The notes: generated by a model from the letters alone, not told the origin. Counted from the first letter of the stretch, positions 1 to 8,715 are shown. The stretch: DNA of 64,000 bases from Ideonella_A intermedia_A (GCA_943370175.1 CALRPU020000005.1:1-64000); one strand, 5' to 3'. Numbers and translations: made by a program.

Positions 1-152
1 TGCAGACCGCCCTGGACCTGCCGCTGCTGCTGATCACCCACGACGACGACGACGTGGCCAGCCTCGCGCAAGCGGTGGTGCACCTGCACGCGGGGCAGGT
101 GGTGGACCCACCGGCCATGGCCCGCGCCTGGCCCGCCTCGCCCACGCCATGA
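1..152 (+). CDS. modC: Molybdate ABC transporter ATP-binding protein, C-terminal fragment
   Basis: Only the last 50 codons or so are inside the window; the 5' end lies upstream. The visible part has the end of an ABC ATPase: a hydrophobic strand followed by LITHD, the switch-histidine (H-loop) motif, then the usual VVHLHAGQVV strand. The stop codon overlaps the ATG of the next gene (ATGA), so the two are translationally coupled. The identity as ModC is inferred mainly from the ModE-type regulator that follows, since the H-loop alone would fit any ABC ATPase. It would power inner-membrane molybdate uptake. Confidence 0.6.
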   Translation, partial: QTALDLPLLLITHDDDDVASLAQAVVHLHAGQVVDPPAMARAWPASPTP

Positions 153-994
153 GCGCCCACCGATCTCGCCCCAAGCCCGCTTCGGCCCCGGCGCCCTTGC
201 TCTCGGTGCAGGCCGCGCTGTCGCTGCTGATCGACGGCCAGCCCACCGGCGGCCCGCAGCGCCTGGCCCTGCTGCGCGCCGTGGCCGAGCACGGGTCCAT
301 CACCCAGGCGGCCATCGCGGTGGGCATCAGCTACAAGTCGGCCTGGGAGGCGATCAACGCGCTGAACGCGCTGGCCGGCCAGCCGCTCGTGGCGCGCAGC
401 AGCGGCGGGCGCGGGGGCGGCGGCACCGTCGTCACCGACCACGGCCGCCGCTTGATCGAGCGCTGCCAGCAGGTCGAGGCGGTGCACCAGCGCTTCGTGC
501 GGCTGATCTCGGACAACGCCATGAACCTGGACACCGATTTTTCGCTGCTGAAGGTGCTGAACGTGAAAACGAGTGCGCGCAACCAGTGGGTGGGCACGGT
601 GGCGGCCATCCGCGCCGGCGCCGTCAACGACGAGGTGGAGGTGCTGATGCCCGGCGGCGCGCGCGTGGCCGCCGTGGTCACCCGTGAAAGCACCGACGCC
701 CTCGGCCTGCGCCTGAAGCAGACGGTGATCGCGCTGGTGAAGTCGTCGTCGGTGCTGATCGCCACCGACTTGCAAGGCGCCCGGGTGTCGGCCCGCAACC
801 GCTTGGAGGGCCGCGTCACCCGCGTCACACCCGGGGCGGTCAACGCCGAGGTGCAGGTGCAGACCGACTGCGGCCTGCCGGTCGTGGCCATCGTCACGCA
901 GGGGTCGCTGGACGCGCTGGCGCTGCAGCCGGGCGCCGCCGTGACGGTGATGGTGCAGGCCTCGGACGTGCTGCTGGCCACGGTGACGGCTTAG
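149..994 (+). CDS. modE: ModE-type molybdate-responsive regulator with two TOBE domains
   Basis: 281 residues. The N-terminal third is a winged helix-turn-helix of ModE type (LLRAVAEHGSITQAAIAVG, then SYKSAWEAINALN). It is followed by two tandem molybdate-binding TOBE (Mop) domains, each opening with the SARN signature (TSARNQWVGTV near residue 138; VSARNRLEGRV near 211). In known ModE proteins molybdate binding to the TOBE part makes the dimer repress the mod transport operon. It follows the ABC ATPase fragment with a 4-base overlap, so it probably belongs to the same operon and controls it. Length matches the family (about 260-280). Confidence 0.88.
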   Translation: MSAHRSRPKPASAPAPLLSVQAALSLLIDGQPTGGPQRLALLRAVAEHGSITQAAIAVGISYKSAWEAINALNALAGQPLVARSSGGRGGGGTVVTDHGRRLIERCQQVEAVHQRFVRLISDNAMNLDTDFSLLKVLNVKTSARNQWVGTVAAIRAGAVNDEVEVLMPGGARVAAVVTRESTDALGLRLKQTVIALVKSSSVLIATDLQGARVSARNRLEGRVTRVTPGAVNAEVQVQTDCGLPVVAIVTQGSLDALALQPGAAVTVMVQASDVLLATVTA

Positions 995-1163
995 CAGGGC
1001 ATGGCGGCCTCTCAGGGTTGACCTGACTTGCCACCCGGCGCCCCGCTGCATTCAATGCGGGCAGCCAGCGCCCGGGTGCGCCAGGGCCCGAGCGCCCTCG
1101 GCGTCTCGCGCGCGCCCAGCGTCCCGCCTTCATCCACGGCCACCGGCCCCTTTCGGATCCTGC

Positions 1164-2150
1164 ATGTCCCAAGACTTTGACCGCCGCCACTTCCTCGCCA
1201 CCGGCACGGGGCTCGCCCTGGCCCTCGCCGCGGGCCCGCTGCGGGCCCAGGCGGCCTACCCCAGCAAGACGGTGAAGATCGTCGTGGCCTTCCCGCCGGG
1301 CGGGCTCACCGACGCGTACGCGCGCATGTTCGCCGAGCAACTCAGCACCCAGCTCGGTGGCACCTCGGTGGTCGAAAACAAGCCCGGGGCGGGCGCCATC
1401 CTCGCCATCGACGCGGTGGCCAAGTCGCCCGCCGACGGCCACACGCTGCTGATGACCACCTCGGGCACGGTGTGGCAGAACCGCGTGCTCTACAGCAAGC
1501 TGCCCTACAACCTGGACAAGGACGTGGTGCCGGTGGTGTTCTTCCCATCGGGCCCGCTGGTCATCGGCGTCAGCGAAAAGGTGCCGGCCACCAACCTGAA
1601 GGAGTTCATCGCCTACGCGAAGCAAAACCCCTGTTCGATGGGCACCTACGCGCCGGGCTCGGTCCCGCACATGGTGGCCGACCAGATCAACCGCAGCGAC
1701 GGCACCAAGATCCAGTCGGTGCACTACCGTGGCGAAAGCCCGATGTGGGTCGACCTGGCGTCGGGCCAGATCCAGATCGCCGTGGGCAGCTACCAGTCCT
1801 TCGCCACCGTGGCCACGCGCGGCGTCAAGCCCATCGCCGTGACCGGCAACTACCGCAGCCCCAAGCTGCCCGACGTGCCCACCGCCTTGCAGCAAGGCCT
1901 GACCGGCCGCCTGTGGAGCCTGGAGGGCGGCCTGCCCCTGATGGCCCCGGCCGGCACCCCCGAGGCCGTGCTGCAGGCGCTGTCCCGCGTGGCGGTGCAA
2001 GGTGCCGAGACCGAGCGCGCCGCCAAGCTGCGCGAGCAATTCGCCATCCCCAACAAGCCGAAGAACCTGAAGGACACCCGCGCCGACTGGGAGCGCGACG
2101 TGCCGGTGTGGATCAAGCTGGCGGTGGACCTGGGCATCAAACTGGATTGA
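1164..2150 (+). CDS. Bug-family tripartite tricarboxylate transporter substrate-binding protein
   Basis: 328 residues, a typical length for Bug (TctC) periplasmic receptors. The N-terminus has a twin-arginine-like signal (DFDRRHFLATGTGLALALAA) ending at an AQA cleavage site near residue 30. The mature part opens with YPSKTVKIVVAFPPGGLTD and has the VVENKPGAGAILAIDAVA segment, both hallmarks of the family. Such proteins capture carboxylates or similar small organic acids, often for a TctAB permease. No permease gene is near, as is common for the greatly expanded Bug family in Burkholderiales, so the ligand cannot be told. The 169 bases upstream hold no gene. Confidence 0.92.
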   Translation: MSQDFDRRHFLATGTGLALALAAGPLRAQAAYPSKTVKIVVAFPPGGLTDAYARMFAEQLSTQLGGTSVVENKPGAGAILAIDAVAKSPADGHTLLMTTSGTVWQNRVLYSKLPYNLDKDVVPVVFFPSGPLVIGVSEKVPATNLKEFIAYAKQNPCSMGTYAPGSVPHMVADQINRSDGTKIQSVHYRGESPMWVDLASGQIQIAVGSYQSFATVATRGVKPIAVTGNYRSPKLPDVPTALQQGLTGRLWSLEGGLPLMAPAGTPEAVLQALSRVAVQGAETERAAKLREQFAIPNKPKNLKDTRADWERDVPVWIKLAVDLGIKLD

Positions 2151-2250
2151 GCCGGGGCGCTGGGTGCGGCGGTGGCGGCCGACTTCGGCATGCCAGCGCC
2201 GCTGCGCCAGAATTCGGGCCGCACGCTGCCTTGAATTCACCACCGCGCCC

Positions 2251-2889
2251 ATGCTCCGCTACACCAGCATCCCCGTCACCGCCTTCCAGCAGAACTGCTC
2301 CATCGTCTGGTGCGACCAGACCTTGGAGGCCGCGGTCATCGACCCGGGCGGCGACCTGCCGCGGTTGCAGGCCGAGGTGCAGCGCCGTGGGCTGGTGTTG
2401 CAGCAGATCCTGCTGACGCACGCGCACATCGACCACGCGGGCGGCACGGCGGCGTTGGCCAAGGCCTTGTCCTTGCCGGTGGTCGGGCCGCACCCAGGCG
2501 ACCAGTTCTGGATCGACGGCCTGGCTCAGCAGTCGCGCATGTTCGGCTTTCCGCCGGCCGAGGCCTTCACCCCCACACGTTGGCTGGCCGACGGCGACGC
2601 GGTCGACGTGGGCCGCAGCCGGCTGGCCGTGCGGCATTGCCCGGGGCACACGCCCGGCCATGTGGTGTTCCACAGCGCCGAGGCCCGGCGGGCGTTCGTG
2701 GGCGACGTGCTGTTTGCCGGCAGCATTGGCCGCACCGACTTTCCCGGCGGCGACCACGACACCTTGATCGCCAGCATCACCGAGCGGCTGTGGCCGATGG
2801 GCGATGACACCGTGTTCATCCCCGGCCATGGCCCGGAGAGCAGCTTCGGCGAGGAACGCCGCAGCAACCCTCACGTGCGCGGCACCTGA
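2251..2889 (+). CDS. MBL-fold metallo-hydrolase (glyoxalase II-like, YcbL type)
   Basis: 212 residues from the ATG at 2251. An earlier in-frame ATG at 2164 would add 29 residues that do not fit the family, which starts at MLRYTSIPVTAFQQNC. The zinc-binding motif THAHIDHAGG (HxHxDH) is intact. Downstream ligands are also present: the H of HCPGHTPGH, the D of FVGDVLF and the H of IPGHG. These place it with glyoxalase II-like thioester hydrolases of the YcbL group, cytosolic enzymes whose physiological substrate is usually uncertain. It ends 13 bases before the convergent Coq7-fusion gene. Confidence 0.9.
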   Translation: MLRYTSIPVTAFQQNCSIVWCDQTLEAAVIDPGGDLPRLQAEVQRRGLVLQQILLTHAHIDHAGGTAALAKALSLPVVGPHPGDQFWIDGLAQQSRMFGFPPAEAFTPTRWLADGDAVDVGRSRLAVRHCPGHTPGHVVFHSAEARRAFVGDVLFAGSIGRTDFPGGDHDTLIASITERLWPMGDDTVFIPGHGPESSFGEERRSNPHVRGT

Positions 2890-2902
2890 GCGAACCGGTG
2901 GC

Positions 2903-3874
2903 TCAGAGGCGGCGGGCGATCGTCACCGCCACCGCCGAGCCGCGCCCGACCAGTGCGCACCAGGCGCGCAGCAGCGGCCCAGGTGGGCCGGATTGCAAGG
3001 CGGCCGCCTCGTCGCGGTGCTCGCACTCGTCGGCCTGGCACTCGGCCAGCAGCTGGCGCAGGGCGGCGTGCTCGGGGCGGCCGTCCAGGCGGTCCAGTTG
3101 CTGCTGGTAATGGTGGTCGACGAAGCGTTCCACCGCCTCGATGGTGGCGTACACCGCCCGGGGGCCGAACAGCGCGGGCAGCGCGCCGGTGGCGAAGCCG
3201 GCCAGCCGCCACGGCCCGAGCAGCCAACTGCGGCGGGCGGGCGGCAGCAGCGCGCTGACCAGGTCCAGGTGGTGTTGCTCGGTGGCGCGGTGCCGCTGGG
3301 CAAAGTCGCGCAGCGCGGGGTCGCGGGCGATGGCCAGCACGCCGTGGTAAATCCACACGGCGCCGGTTTCTCCGGCGTGGTCTGAGCGCAGCTCGCCGAC
3401 CAAATCGGCCGGGACGCCGGGGGTGTCCAGCCGCCGTGCCCAGCGCTGCAGGCCGGGGCGCAGGTGCAGGAAGCCGCGGTAGGCCACTTCCATCAGCGGC
3501 GTCACGCCGGGCAGGCGGGCCAGGGCCGCCGCCCAGCGCCAGCCGGGCAGCGCGGCCCACAGCGCCACAAAGGCTTCGGCGCCCGACAGCACGCGCCCAT
3601 CGGCGGCCACCACGTGAAAGCGCGCAAGGTAACTGGCGCGGTCGTTCGGGTTGGGCACGGCCGCGTCGGCTTGGCTGACGTCGGTCCAGGCGATGGCTTG
3701 GCTGGCCGCCAGGCCCTGGTACAGCGCGATTTCTCGCCGGCACAGCGGGCAGGCGCCGTCGTAGAGCACCGACAGCTCGGCACAACGCTCGGCCGGGGTG
3801 GGCTGGGTGGTCGGGGCGGTCGGCGCCCCATCGGGCAGCGGCGTCGAGCGGGGGGAAGTACTGCGGAACATCAT
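2903..3874 (-). CDS. DCC-domain / Coq7 fusion, 3-demethoxyubiquinol hydroxylase-like
   Basis: 323 residues when started at the ATG at 3874; a TTG further upstream (3925) is less likely. Residues 35-145 form a DCC (DUF393) domain with YDGACPLC at 38-45, a CxxC thiol-disulfide-type motif. Residues 155-323 form a Coq7 di-iron hydroxylase domain. Its ligand set looks complete: E169 in HAGE, E199 and H202 in EQHH, E246/E249, and E283 and H286 in ECEH. Coq7 performs the last hydroxylation in ubiquinone synthesis. The fusion with a DCC domain suggests a redox partner or regulator of the di-iron centre, which is inference. It lies last on the minus strand after the metallopeptidase operon, 78 bases downstream of it. 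Confidence 0.88.
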   Translation of the reverse strand: MMFRSTSPRSTPLPDGAPTAPTTQPTPAERCAELSVLYDGACPLCRREIALYQGLAASQAIAWTDVSQADAAVPNPNDRASYLARFHVVAADGRVLSGAEAFVALWAALPGWRWAAALARLPGVTPLMEVAYRGFLHLRPGLQRWARRLDTPGVPADLVGELRSDHAGETGAVWIYHGVLAIARDPALRDFAQRHRATEQHHLDLVSALLPPARRSWLLGPWRLAGFATGALPALFGPRAVYATIEAVERFVDHHYQQQLDRLDGRPEHAALRQLLAECQADECEHRDEAAALQSGPPGPLLRAWCALVGRGSAVAVTIARRL

Positions 3875-3952
3875 CGGCCCAGATGCTGACAGCACCGCGC
3901 GCCGCCCGCCGGCCAGGCCGGGCAAGACCTTGCCGGGGGCTCAAGCAAGCCG

Positions 3953-4429
3953 TCAGCGCACCGTGACCTGGGCCCGGGCGCGCGGGCCGCGCCCGACGGT
4001 CAGCACCAGCCCCGGGCGCAGCAGGCGGCGGCGCTGCATCGCGCCCAGGTCGCTCCACAGCGCACCGCGGTAGACCATGCCCGGCACCGGCGGCCGCGAC
4101 GGCGGGCGCGTGAGCCGCTGGGAATGGTTGCCGTCGGGCGGCACGGGCACCAGCTGCCAGCGGTGCGCCTCGGGCCGCCCGTGTGCGTCGGGCACCACGA
4201 ATTCGATCAGCCACGGGCTGCCCGCCACCTCGTCTTGCATCAGCCCGAAGCGCAGCAGCAGCACGGTGGCGCCGCGGGGCGCGGCGATGCGGCGGTCGTC
4301 CGCGGGCTGCAGCAGCTGCGCGGCGATGCCCATGTCGTCCGCTCCCAGGCTCATCTCCGGGAAGTCCTCGTCGTCGAGCTCCTGGTAGAAGACGCTCGGC
4401 AGCACGCTCGGCGGGGTCGTGGCGTTCAC
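3953..4429 (-). CDS. Hypothetical protein downstream of the metallopeptidase gene
   Basis: 158 residues, family not recognised. No signal peptide or membrane segment is seen. The N-terminal 45 residues are acidic (ELDDEDFPEMSLGADD) and the rest looks like a small mixed beta domain; the C-terminal third is rich in arginine (MQRRRLLRPGLVL). It starts 45 bases after the stop of the metallopeptidase gene on the same strand, so co-transcription is likely. By position it could be an accessory or an immunity-type partner of the peptidase, but nothing in its sequence proves that. Confidence 0.6.
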   Translation of the reverse strand: MNATTPPSVLPSVFYQELDDEDFPEMSLGADDMGIAAQLLQPADDRRIAAPRGATVLLLRFGLMQDEVAGSPWLIEFVVPDAHGRPEAHRWQLVPVPPDGNHSQRLTRPPSRPPVPGMVYRGALWSDLGAMQRRRLLRPGLVLTVGRGPRARAQVTVR

Positions 4430-4474
4430 GGTGGGGTCCTGGTGGAGGGGGCGGGCGGGGTCGTTCGGGCCGCG

Positions 4475-6007
4475 TCAAAAGCCGCGGGACAGGTCGACCT
4501 TGCGCAGCGAGGTCTTGCACTCCGGGCAGAACAGCCGGATGGTCTTCAGCGAGCCCCACATGGTGCAGGTGGAGGCGGTCTGGGCCGCGTCCTGCCACAA
4601 CGGGGTGCCGCTCGGCACCCCGGTCGAACAATGCGGACCCTGGTGGTGCACGTGGTGCGACGTGAAGGTGGGGTAGTGGTGGGGCTGGCGGTCGGGCTGG
4701 CCGCGGGCGCCGGTGGCGGTCAGGTGCAACTTGTGCCCGAGTTCGTGGATGACCAGCGCCGCCGCGCTGTCCGCGGCCAGGATGGTGTCGGTGTTCGGGT
4801 CGCGCATGTTCAGGTAGATCACGGGGAAGTCGTTGTAGGCCCAACCGACCGCCCAATGGGAGATCACCTTGAGCCTCACTTGCACCCGCAGGCTGCGCGC
4901 CGTGGCCGGCCAGGGCCGCAGGCTGCGCAGGTCCACCGACACGCTGTCCGCAAAATTGTCCGCGCCCAGGATGTCTTCGAGCGGGATGGTGCGCCAGCCG
5001 CGCTCGCCGGCGAACTGCGCCCGGGCTTCGAGCAGCTGGCGTCGGCTGGTCAGGGGCACCACCACGTAGCGCCGGTCGCCGCGCCGCAGGTCCACCTGGG
5101 GAAACTGGTCGAAGCCGTCGCCTTCGCGGGCCAGCACGCGCTCGAAGCGCAGCGACTCGGTCGAGTCGGTGACGAACTGGCCCACGATCACGCTCAGGCA
5201 GTGCGGGCGCAGCGCCTGCACGTCCGGGTCGCTGTCCATGGCGTTGACGCCAACCCGGTGCAGGTGCTCGCTCAGCTCGGATTCCTCGCACACACCCAGC
5301 TCCGTGTCCGTCAGCGTGGCCGTGCGGTGCAGTTCGAGGTCCAGCGGGTCGAGGTCGCTGGTGATGGCGTCAAGCGCCTCGAAGGCGCCGGCCTGCCCCT
5401 CGGCATAGCGCACCACCGGCCGGATCGACACCCGCCGACGCACGTCCACCGCGTTGCTGCTGCGCACGAACGCGCCGCCCGTCAGCGCGCCCTCGACCCG
5501 AAAGCGGTAGCCACCCATCGACGGCAGCTCGATGCCCGGCTCCAGCAGCAGCTCGCCCTGGGCGTCGGTGGATGCGGTGTGCTCGGTCTCGTCCAGCACC
5601 AGGTGGGCCAGCCGCCGCTCGCGCGTCGACAGGGTGGCGCTGGTGTCCGGGAAGCCGTGCGGGTGGTCCTCGCGCACCAGCCGCAAGCGCACCGGGACGG
5701 CCTGGGGCGGGGTCACGCGCACCGTGATGGGCGGTGAGCGGCCGAGCTGGTTGGCCGAGGTGACCGCGGGGTCGCGGCCGACCAGGTCGGCCGAACTGAG
5801 GTTGACGAACTGCTTGCGCGCACCCGAGAACGCCGGCTTGGCCCCGGGTTGATCCGCGAACTCGACGAGCACCAGCGTTGGCTGCGTGGGGCAGCCCGGA
5901 CAGGCCTCGGTGCCCAGGTCGGTGCCCGCGGGGTCGGGGGTCCCGCCGCCAGGGTCCAGCTCGAGGCCACGCTGGGCGTCAGTGGTGAGCGTCTGCAACC
6001 AGCTCAT
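4475..6007 (-). CDS. Putative zinc metallopeptidase (HExxH) with Cys/His-rich C-terminus
   Basis: 510 residues. The first 40 residues are a linker with a CPGC pair (36-39). Residues 90-190 look like an immunoglobulin-like beta domain (TVRVTPPQAVPVRLRLV; TDAQGELLLEPG). The C-terminal third carries VIHELGHKLHL with the zinc motif HELGH at 421-425, then many potential ligands: HHVHHQGPHC (451-460), C481, and CPEC (494-497). This arrangement resembles zinc-peptidase toxin domains carried by contact-dependent or type VI effectors, as I recall them; that is an inference. No signal peptide is seen. Its start overlaps the upstream gene by 29 bases and the 158-residue protein follows, so three genes form one operon. 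No vgrG, hcp or PAAR gene is near. Confidence 0.8.
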   Translation of the reverse strand: MSWLQTLTTDAQRGLELDPGGGTPDPAGTDLGTEACPGCPTQPTLVLVEFADQPGAKPAFSGARKQFVNLSSADLVGRDPAVTSANQLGRSPPITVRVTPPQAVPVRLRLVREDHPHGFPDTSATLSTRERRLAHLVLDETEHTASTDAQGELLLEPGIELPSMGGYRFRVEGALTGGAFVRSSNAVDVRRRVSIRPVVRYAEGQAGAFEALDAITSDLDPLDLELHRTATLTDTELGVCEESELSEHLHRVGVNAMDSDPDVQALRPHCLSVIVGQFVTDSTESLRFERVLAREGDGFDQFPQVDLRRGDRRYVVVPLTSRRQLLEARAQFAGERGWRTIPLEDILGADNFADSVSVDLRSLRPWPATARSLRVQVRLKVISHWAVGWAYNDFPVIYLNMRDPNTDTILAADSAAALVIHELGHKLHLTATGARGQPDRQPHHYPTFTSHHVHHQGPHCSTGVPSGTPLWQDAAQTASTCTMWGSLKTIRLFCPECKTSLRKVDLSRGF

Positions 6008-6821
6008 TCAGAGCCTCCTTGAGGTGGGCGACCTGGTCGTCCACGGTCTGGCGGGGCCCGCCGGCGGGTGGCAGGTGCTGCTGAATCAAGCGCACGCACC
6101 GCCCCACGCCGAACACCAGCCCGCCGGCGAGGCAGGCCGATTCCAGCCGCGGCGTGGTCTGGGGCAGGCTGGCGACCATCGCGCGTTCGGCCAGCGCATG
6201 CCGTTGCAGGGCCGTCGCCTGGTCCTTGGTGAACACCGCTGCGGCGATGGCACGCACCGAGTCCTTGGCGAAGTCGTCGTCCAGCGCGCGGCGCAGGGCG
6301 TAGCAGGCGCCGGGCATGAAGGCCTCGGCGCGGCGCGCGGCGTCACGGAACGGCGACGACCAGTGGGCCGCCACCCAGCGTCCGGCCGCTTCGGCGTCGA
6401 CGTCGGGCAACACGAAGTGCAGGGAGCGCAGCGGGTCGGCCAGCGGCAGGTCCGCGGGCGGTGGGCGCAGGCGTTCGTCGGCGAACCAGGCGGCGCCCAG
6501 CGCGGCGGCGGCGTCCAGGTGTGCAGCGGCTTGCGCCTCGCGCCAGGGCGCGCCCGACCGCAGGGCGCGTTCCCACAGGCGGGCGGCGTGGTCGGCGTCG
6601 ACCTGCAGCCAGCGTGCCGCCGCGCCGGCGGCCCGATGCAGCGACGCGGCCCGGCTGGCGCGCACGGCCGCCAGTCGCGCCAGCCGGCCTGCGGGGGTGG
6701 TGTCGGTCGGCGGGCCATCGGCCGCGTTCAGCCGCGCGTCAACGTCGCGGCTCAGGTCGACGCCGTGCCGTCGAACGCGGTCGGACGACAGGGCGGCCAC
6801 TTGCCGGAGCGTGAGCTGCAT
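5979..6821 (-). CDS. Hypothetical protein, first gene of the metallopeptidase operon
   Basis: 280 residues, predominantly alpha-helical and very rich in alanine, leucine and arginine. I do not recognise the family. Repeated helical hairpins with ALRSGAPWREAQAAAH and RALDDDFAKDSVRAIA suggest an all-helical scaffold or adaptor. There is no signal peptide; a short hydrophobic stretch (LAGGLVFGVGRCV) lies near residue 235. It is the promoter-proximal gene and overlaps the metallopeptidase gene by 29 bases, so the two are almost surely made together. A chaperone or adaptor role for the peptidase is possible but only an inference from position. Confidence 0.7.
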   Translation of the reverse strand: MQLTLRQVAALSSDRVRRHGVDLSRDVDARLNAADGPPTDTTPAGRLARLAAVRASRAASLHRAAGAAARWLQVDADHAARLWERALRSGAPWREAQAAAHLDAAAALGAAWFADERLRPPPADLPLADPLRSLHFVLPDVDAEAAGRWVAAHWSSPFRDAARRAEAFMPGACYALRRALDDDFAKDSVRAIAAAVFTKDQATALQRHALAERAMVASLPQTTPRLESACLAGGLVFGVGRCVRLIQQHLPPAGGPRQTVDDQVAHLKEALNELVADAHH

Positions 6822-7029
6822 GGGGTCGCGGTGGTGAAGTTCGGGGGCCGAATCAATCTATCAGAGGCCCCCAGCGGTGCACAGGGGGCCGGGCCCTTCC
6901 GCGCGGCCTGGAACCGGGCATATGCAACGACTTGGCCCGCAGGGTGAGACCATGCGCCGCCGTGGTCCGCGATTTGCATCGCGGCAGGCCTCGGCGTCGC
7001 AGCGCCACCGTCACTCAGGAAGGCATCGC

Positions 7030-8493
7030 ATGGCACGCATCACGCCCGGGGTCGGCCCCCGGCATCCACAGGTGGTGGTTCTCGTGGGGGCCACGGGCGA
7101 CCTGGCCCGGCGCAAGCTGCTGCCGGGGCTGTACCACCTGACCAGCGCGGGCTTCATTCCCGGCTGCCGGATCATCGGGGTGTCGCTGGACGAGATCGAC
7201 GCCGATGGCTTTCGCGCCATCGCCCGGCAGGCACTGGACGAGTTCTCCAGCCGCCGCCCCAAGCCTGCCGACTGGGACGCCTTCGCCGCGTGCCTCGACC
7301 ACGTGCCGCTGGCTGCGGGTGCGCCGGCGCTGAAGGCGGCGGTGGCGCGGGCCGAACAGGCGCTGGGCCCGGACTGCCGCCGCCTTCACTACCTCAGCGT
7401 CCCGCCCAACGCGGCCTTGCCCGCGGTGCAGATGCTGGGCGAGGCCGGTTTGGTGGAGCACGCCCGCATCGTGATGGAAAAGCCCTTCGGCACCGACCTG
7501 GCCAGCGCGCAGTCGCTGAACCGGCGCCTGCACGAGGTGTTCGACGAGGACCGCATCTTCCGCATCGACCACTTCCTGGGCAAGGAGGCGGCGCAGAACA
7601 TCCTTGCCTTTCGCTTTGCCAACGGGCTGTTCGAGCCGATCTGGAACCGCACCTTCATCGACCACGTGCAGATCGACGTGCCCGAAACCCTGGGCCTGGG
7701 CAAGCGCGCGGGCTTCTACGAGCAAACCGGGGCCTACCGCGACATGGTGGTCACGCACCTGTTCCAGATCCTGGGCTTCATGGCGATGGAGCCACCCACC
7801 TCGCTGGAGCCCGCGCCCATCAGCGAGGAAAAGAACAAGGTGTTCCGCAGCATGCTGCCGATCCAGCCGGCCGACGTCGTGCGCGGCCAGTACAGCGGCT
7901 ACCGCGCCGAGGAGGGCGTCGACCCCGAGTCCGACACCGAGACGTTCATCGCGCTGAAGTGCCACATCGACAACTGGCGCTGGGCCGGCGTGCCGTTCTA
8001 CCTGCGCACCGGCAAGCGCTTGGCGGAGGGACAGCGCATCATCTCGATTGCCTTTCGCGAGCCGCCGAAAAGCATGTTCCCGCCGGGCTCGGGCGTCGGC
8101 GCGCAAGGGCCCGACCACCTGACCTTTGACCTCGCCGACGCCTCGAAGATGTCCTTGAGTTTCTACGGCAAACGGCCCGGCCCGGGCATGCGGCTGGACA
8201 AACTGAGCCTGCAGTTCGCCATGCATGACACCGGGCTGATCGGCGAAGTGCTGGAAGCCTACGAGCGGTTGATCCTCGACGCGATGCGCGGCGACCGCAC
8301 CCTGTTCACGACGGCCGAGGGCATCGAGCGGCTGTGGCAGGTGTCGATGCCGCTGCTGGACGCGCCGCCACCGGTGCGCCTGTACCAGCCGGGGTCCTGG
8401 GGCCCGAAGCCGGTGCACCAATTGATCGCGCCGCACGCCTGGCGCCTGCCGTTCGAACGCGCCTGGCGCGGGCCGAACCCGGCCGGTGGCTGA
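7030..8493 (+). CDS. zwf: Glucose-6-phosphate 1-dehydrogenase
   Basis: 487 residues from the ATG at 7030, which has an AGGA ribosome-binding site just upstream and gives the normal family length; the frame is open further upstream but without homology. The NADP-binding motif GATGDLARRKL lies near residue 20, and the substrate-binding, catalytic motif RIDHFLGKE is at 178-186. The enzyme oxidises glucose 6-phosphate to 6-phosphogluconolactone in the cytoplasm, feeding the pentose phosphate or Entner-Doudoroff route and making NADPH. It stands alone, without pgl or edd next to it, and converges on the tautomerase gene 15 bases away. Confidence 0.96.
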   Translation: MARITPGVGPRHPQVVVLVGATGDLARRKLLPGLYHLTSAGFIPGCRIIGVSLDEIDADGFRAIARQALDEFSSRRPKPADWDAFAACLDHVPLAAGAPALKAAVARAEQALGPDCRRLHYLSVPPNAALPAVQMLGEAGLVEHARIVMEKPFGTDLASAQSLNRRLHEVFDEDRIFRIDHFLGKEAAQNILAFRFANGLFEPIWNRTFIDHVQIDVPETLGLGKRAGFYEQTGAYRDMVVTHLFQILGFMAMEPPTSLEPAPISEEKNKVFRSMLPIQPADVVRGQYSGYRAEEGVDPESDTETFIALKCHIDNWRWAGVPFYLRTGKRLAEGQRIISIAFREPPKSMFPPGSGVGAQGPDHLTFDLADASKMSLSFYGKRPGPGMRLDKLSLQFAMHDTGLIGEVLEAYERLILDAMRGDRTLFTTAEGIERLWQVSMPLLDAPPPVRLYQPGSWGPKPVHQLIAPHAWRLPFERAWRGPNPAGG

Positions 8494-8508
8494 GCGCCGC
8501 GCCGGGGC

Positions 8509-8715
8509 TCAGGCGGATGCCGGGGGCGGCGCCCGGTCGCTCCACAGCACGCCGCCCGTGGCCCAGTCCTGTTTGGCCACGTCGACGAAGATGACGTCGA
8601 CGCTGTCGGGCGAGGCGCCAAGGGTGCGCACGCAGGCGTCGGTGATTTCTTGCGCCAGGGCGCGCTTCTGGGCCGGCGTGCGGCCTTCAAACAGTTCAAT
8701 GCGGATCAGGGGCAT
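8509..8715 (-). CDS. 4-oxalocrotonate tautomerase family protein
   Basis: 68 residues, the size of the small tautomerases. It starts MPLIRIELFEGR; removal of Met would expose the catalytic Pro-1. The segment RTPAQKRALAQEITDAC and the ending strand VDVIFVDV fit the beta-alpha-beta fold. Such enzymes tautomerise enol acids as hexamers or similar oligomers; the substrate is not evident here. The C-terminus carries a short extra tail (SDRAPPPASA). It is a single gene convergent with zwf. Confidence 0.88.
   Translation of the reverse strand: MPLIRIELFEGRTPAQKRALAQEITDACVRTLGASPDSVDVIFVDVAKQDWATGGVLWSDRAPPPASA

Noticed and set aside
2871..5291. Open minus-strand frame of about 806 codons across the Coq7 fusion and metallopeptidase genes
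   Set aside because: It is an alternative frame of real genes on the same strand with Arg/Pro/Ala-dominated composition and no motif.
4124..5737. Open plus-strand frame of 537 codons opposite the metallopeptidase gene
   Set aside because: Valine- and histidine-rich antisense translation of a coding region; no domain seen.
3953..6821. Full type VI secretion or toxin-delivery cluster
   Set aside because: No vgrG, hcp, PAAR, tss or transport genes are present; only an isolated candidate effector-like gene remains.
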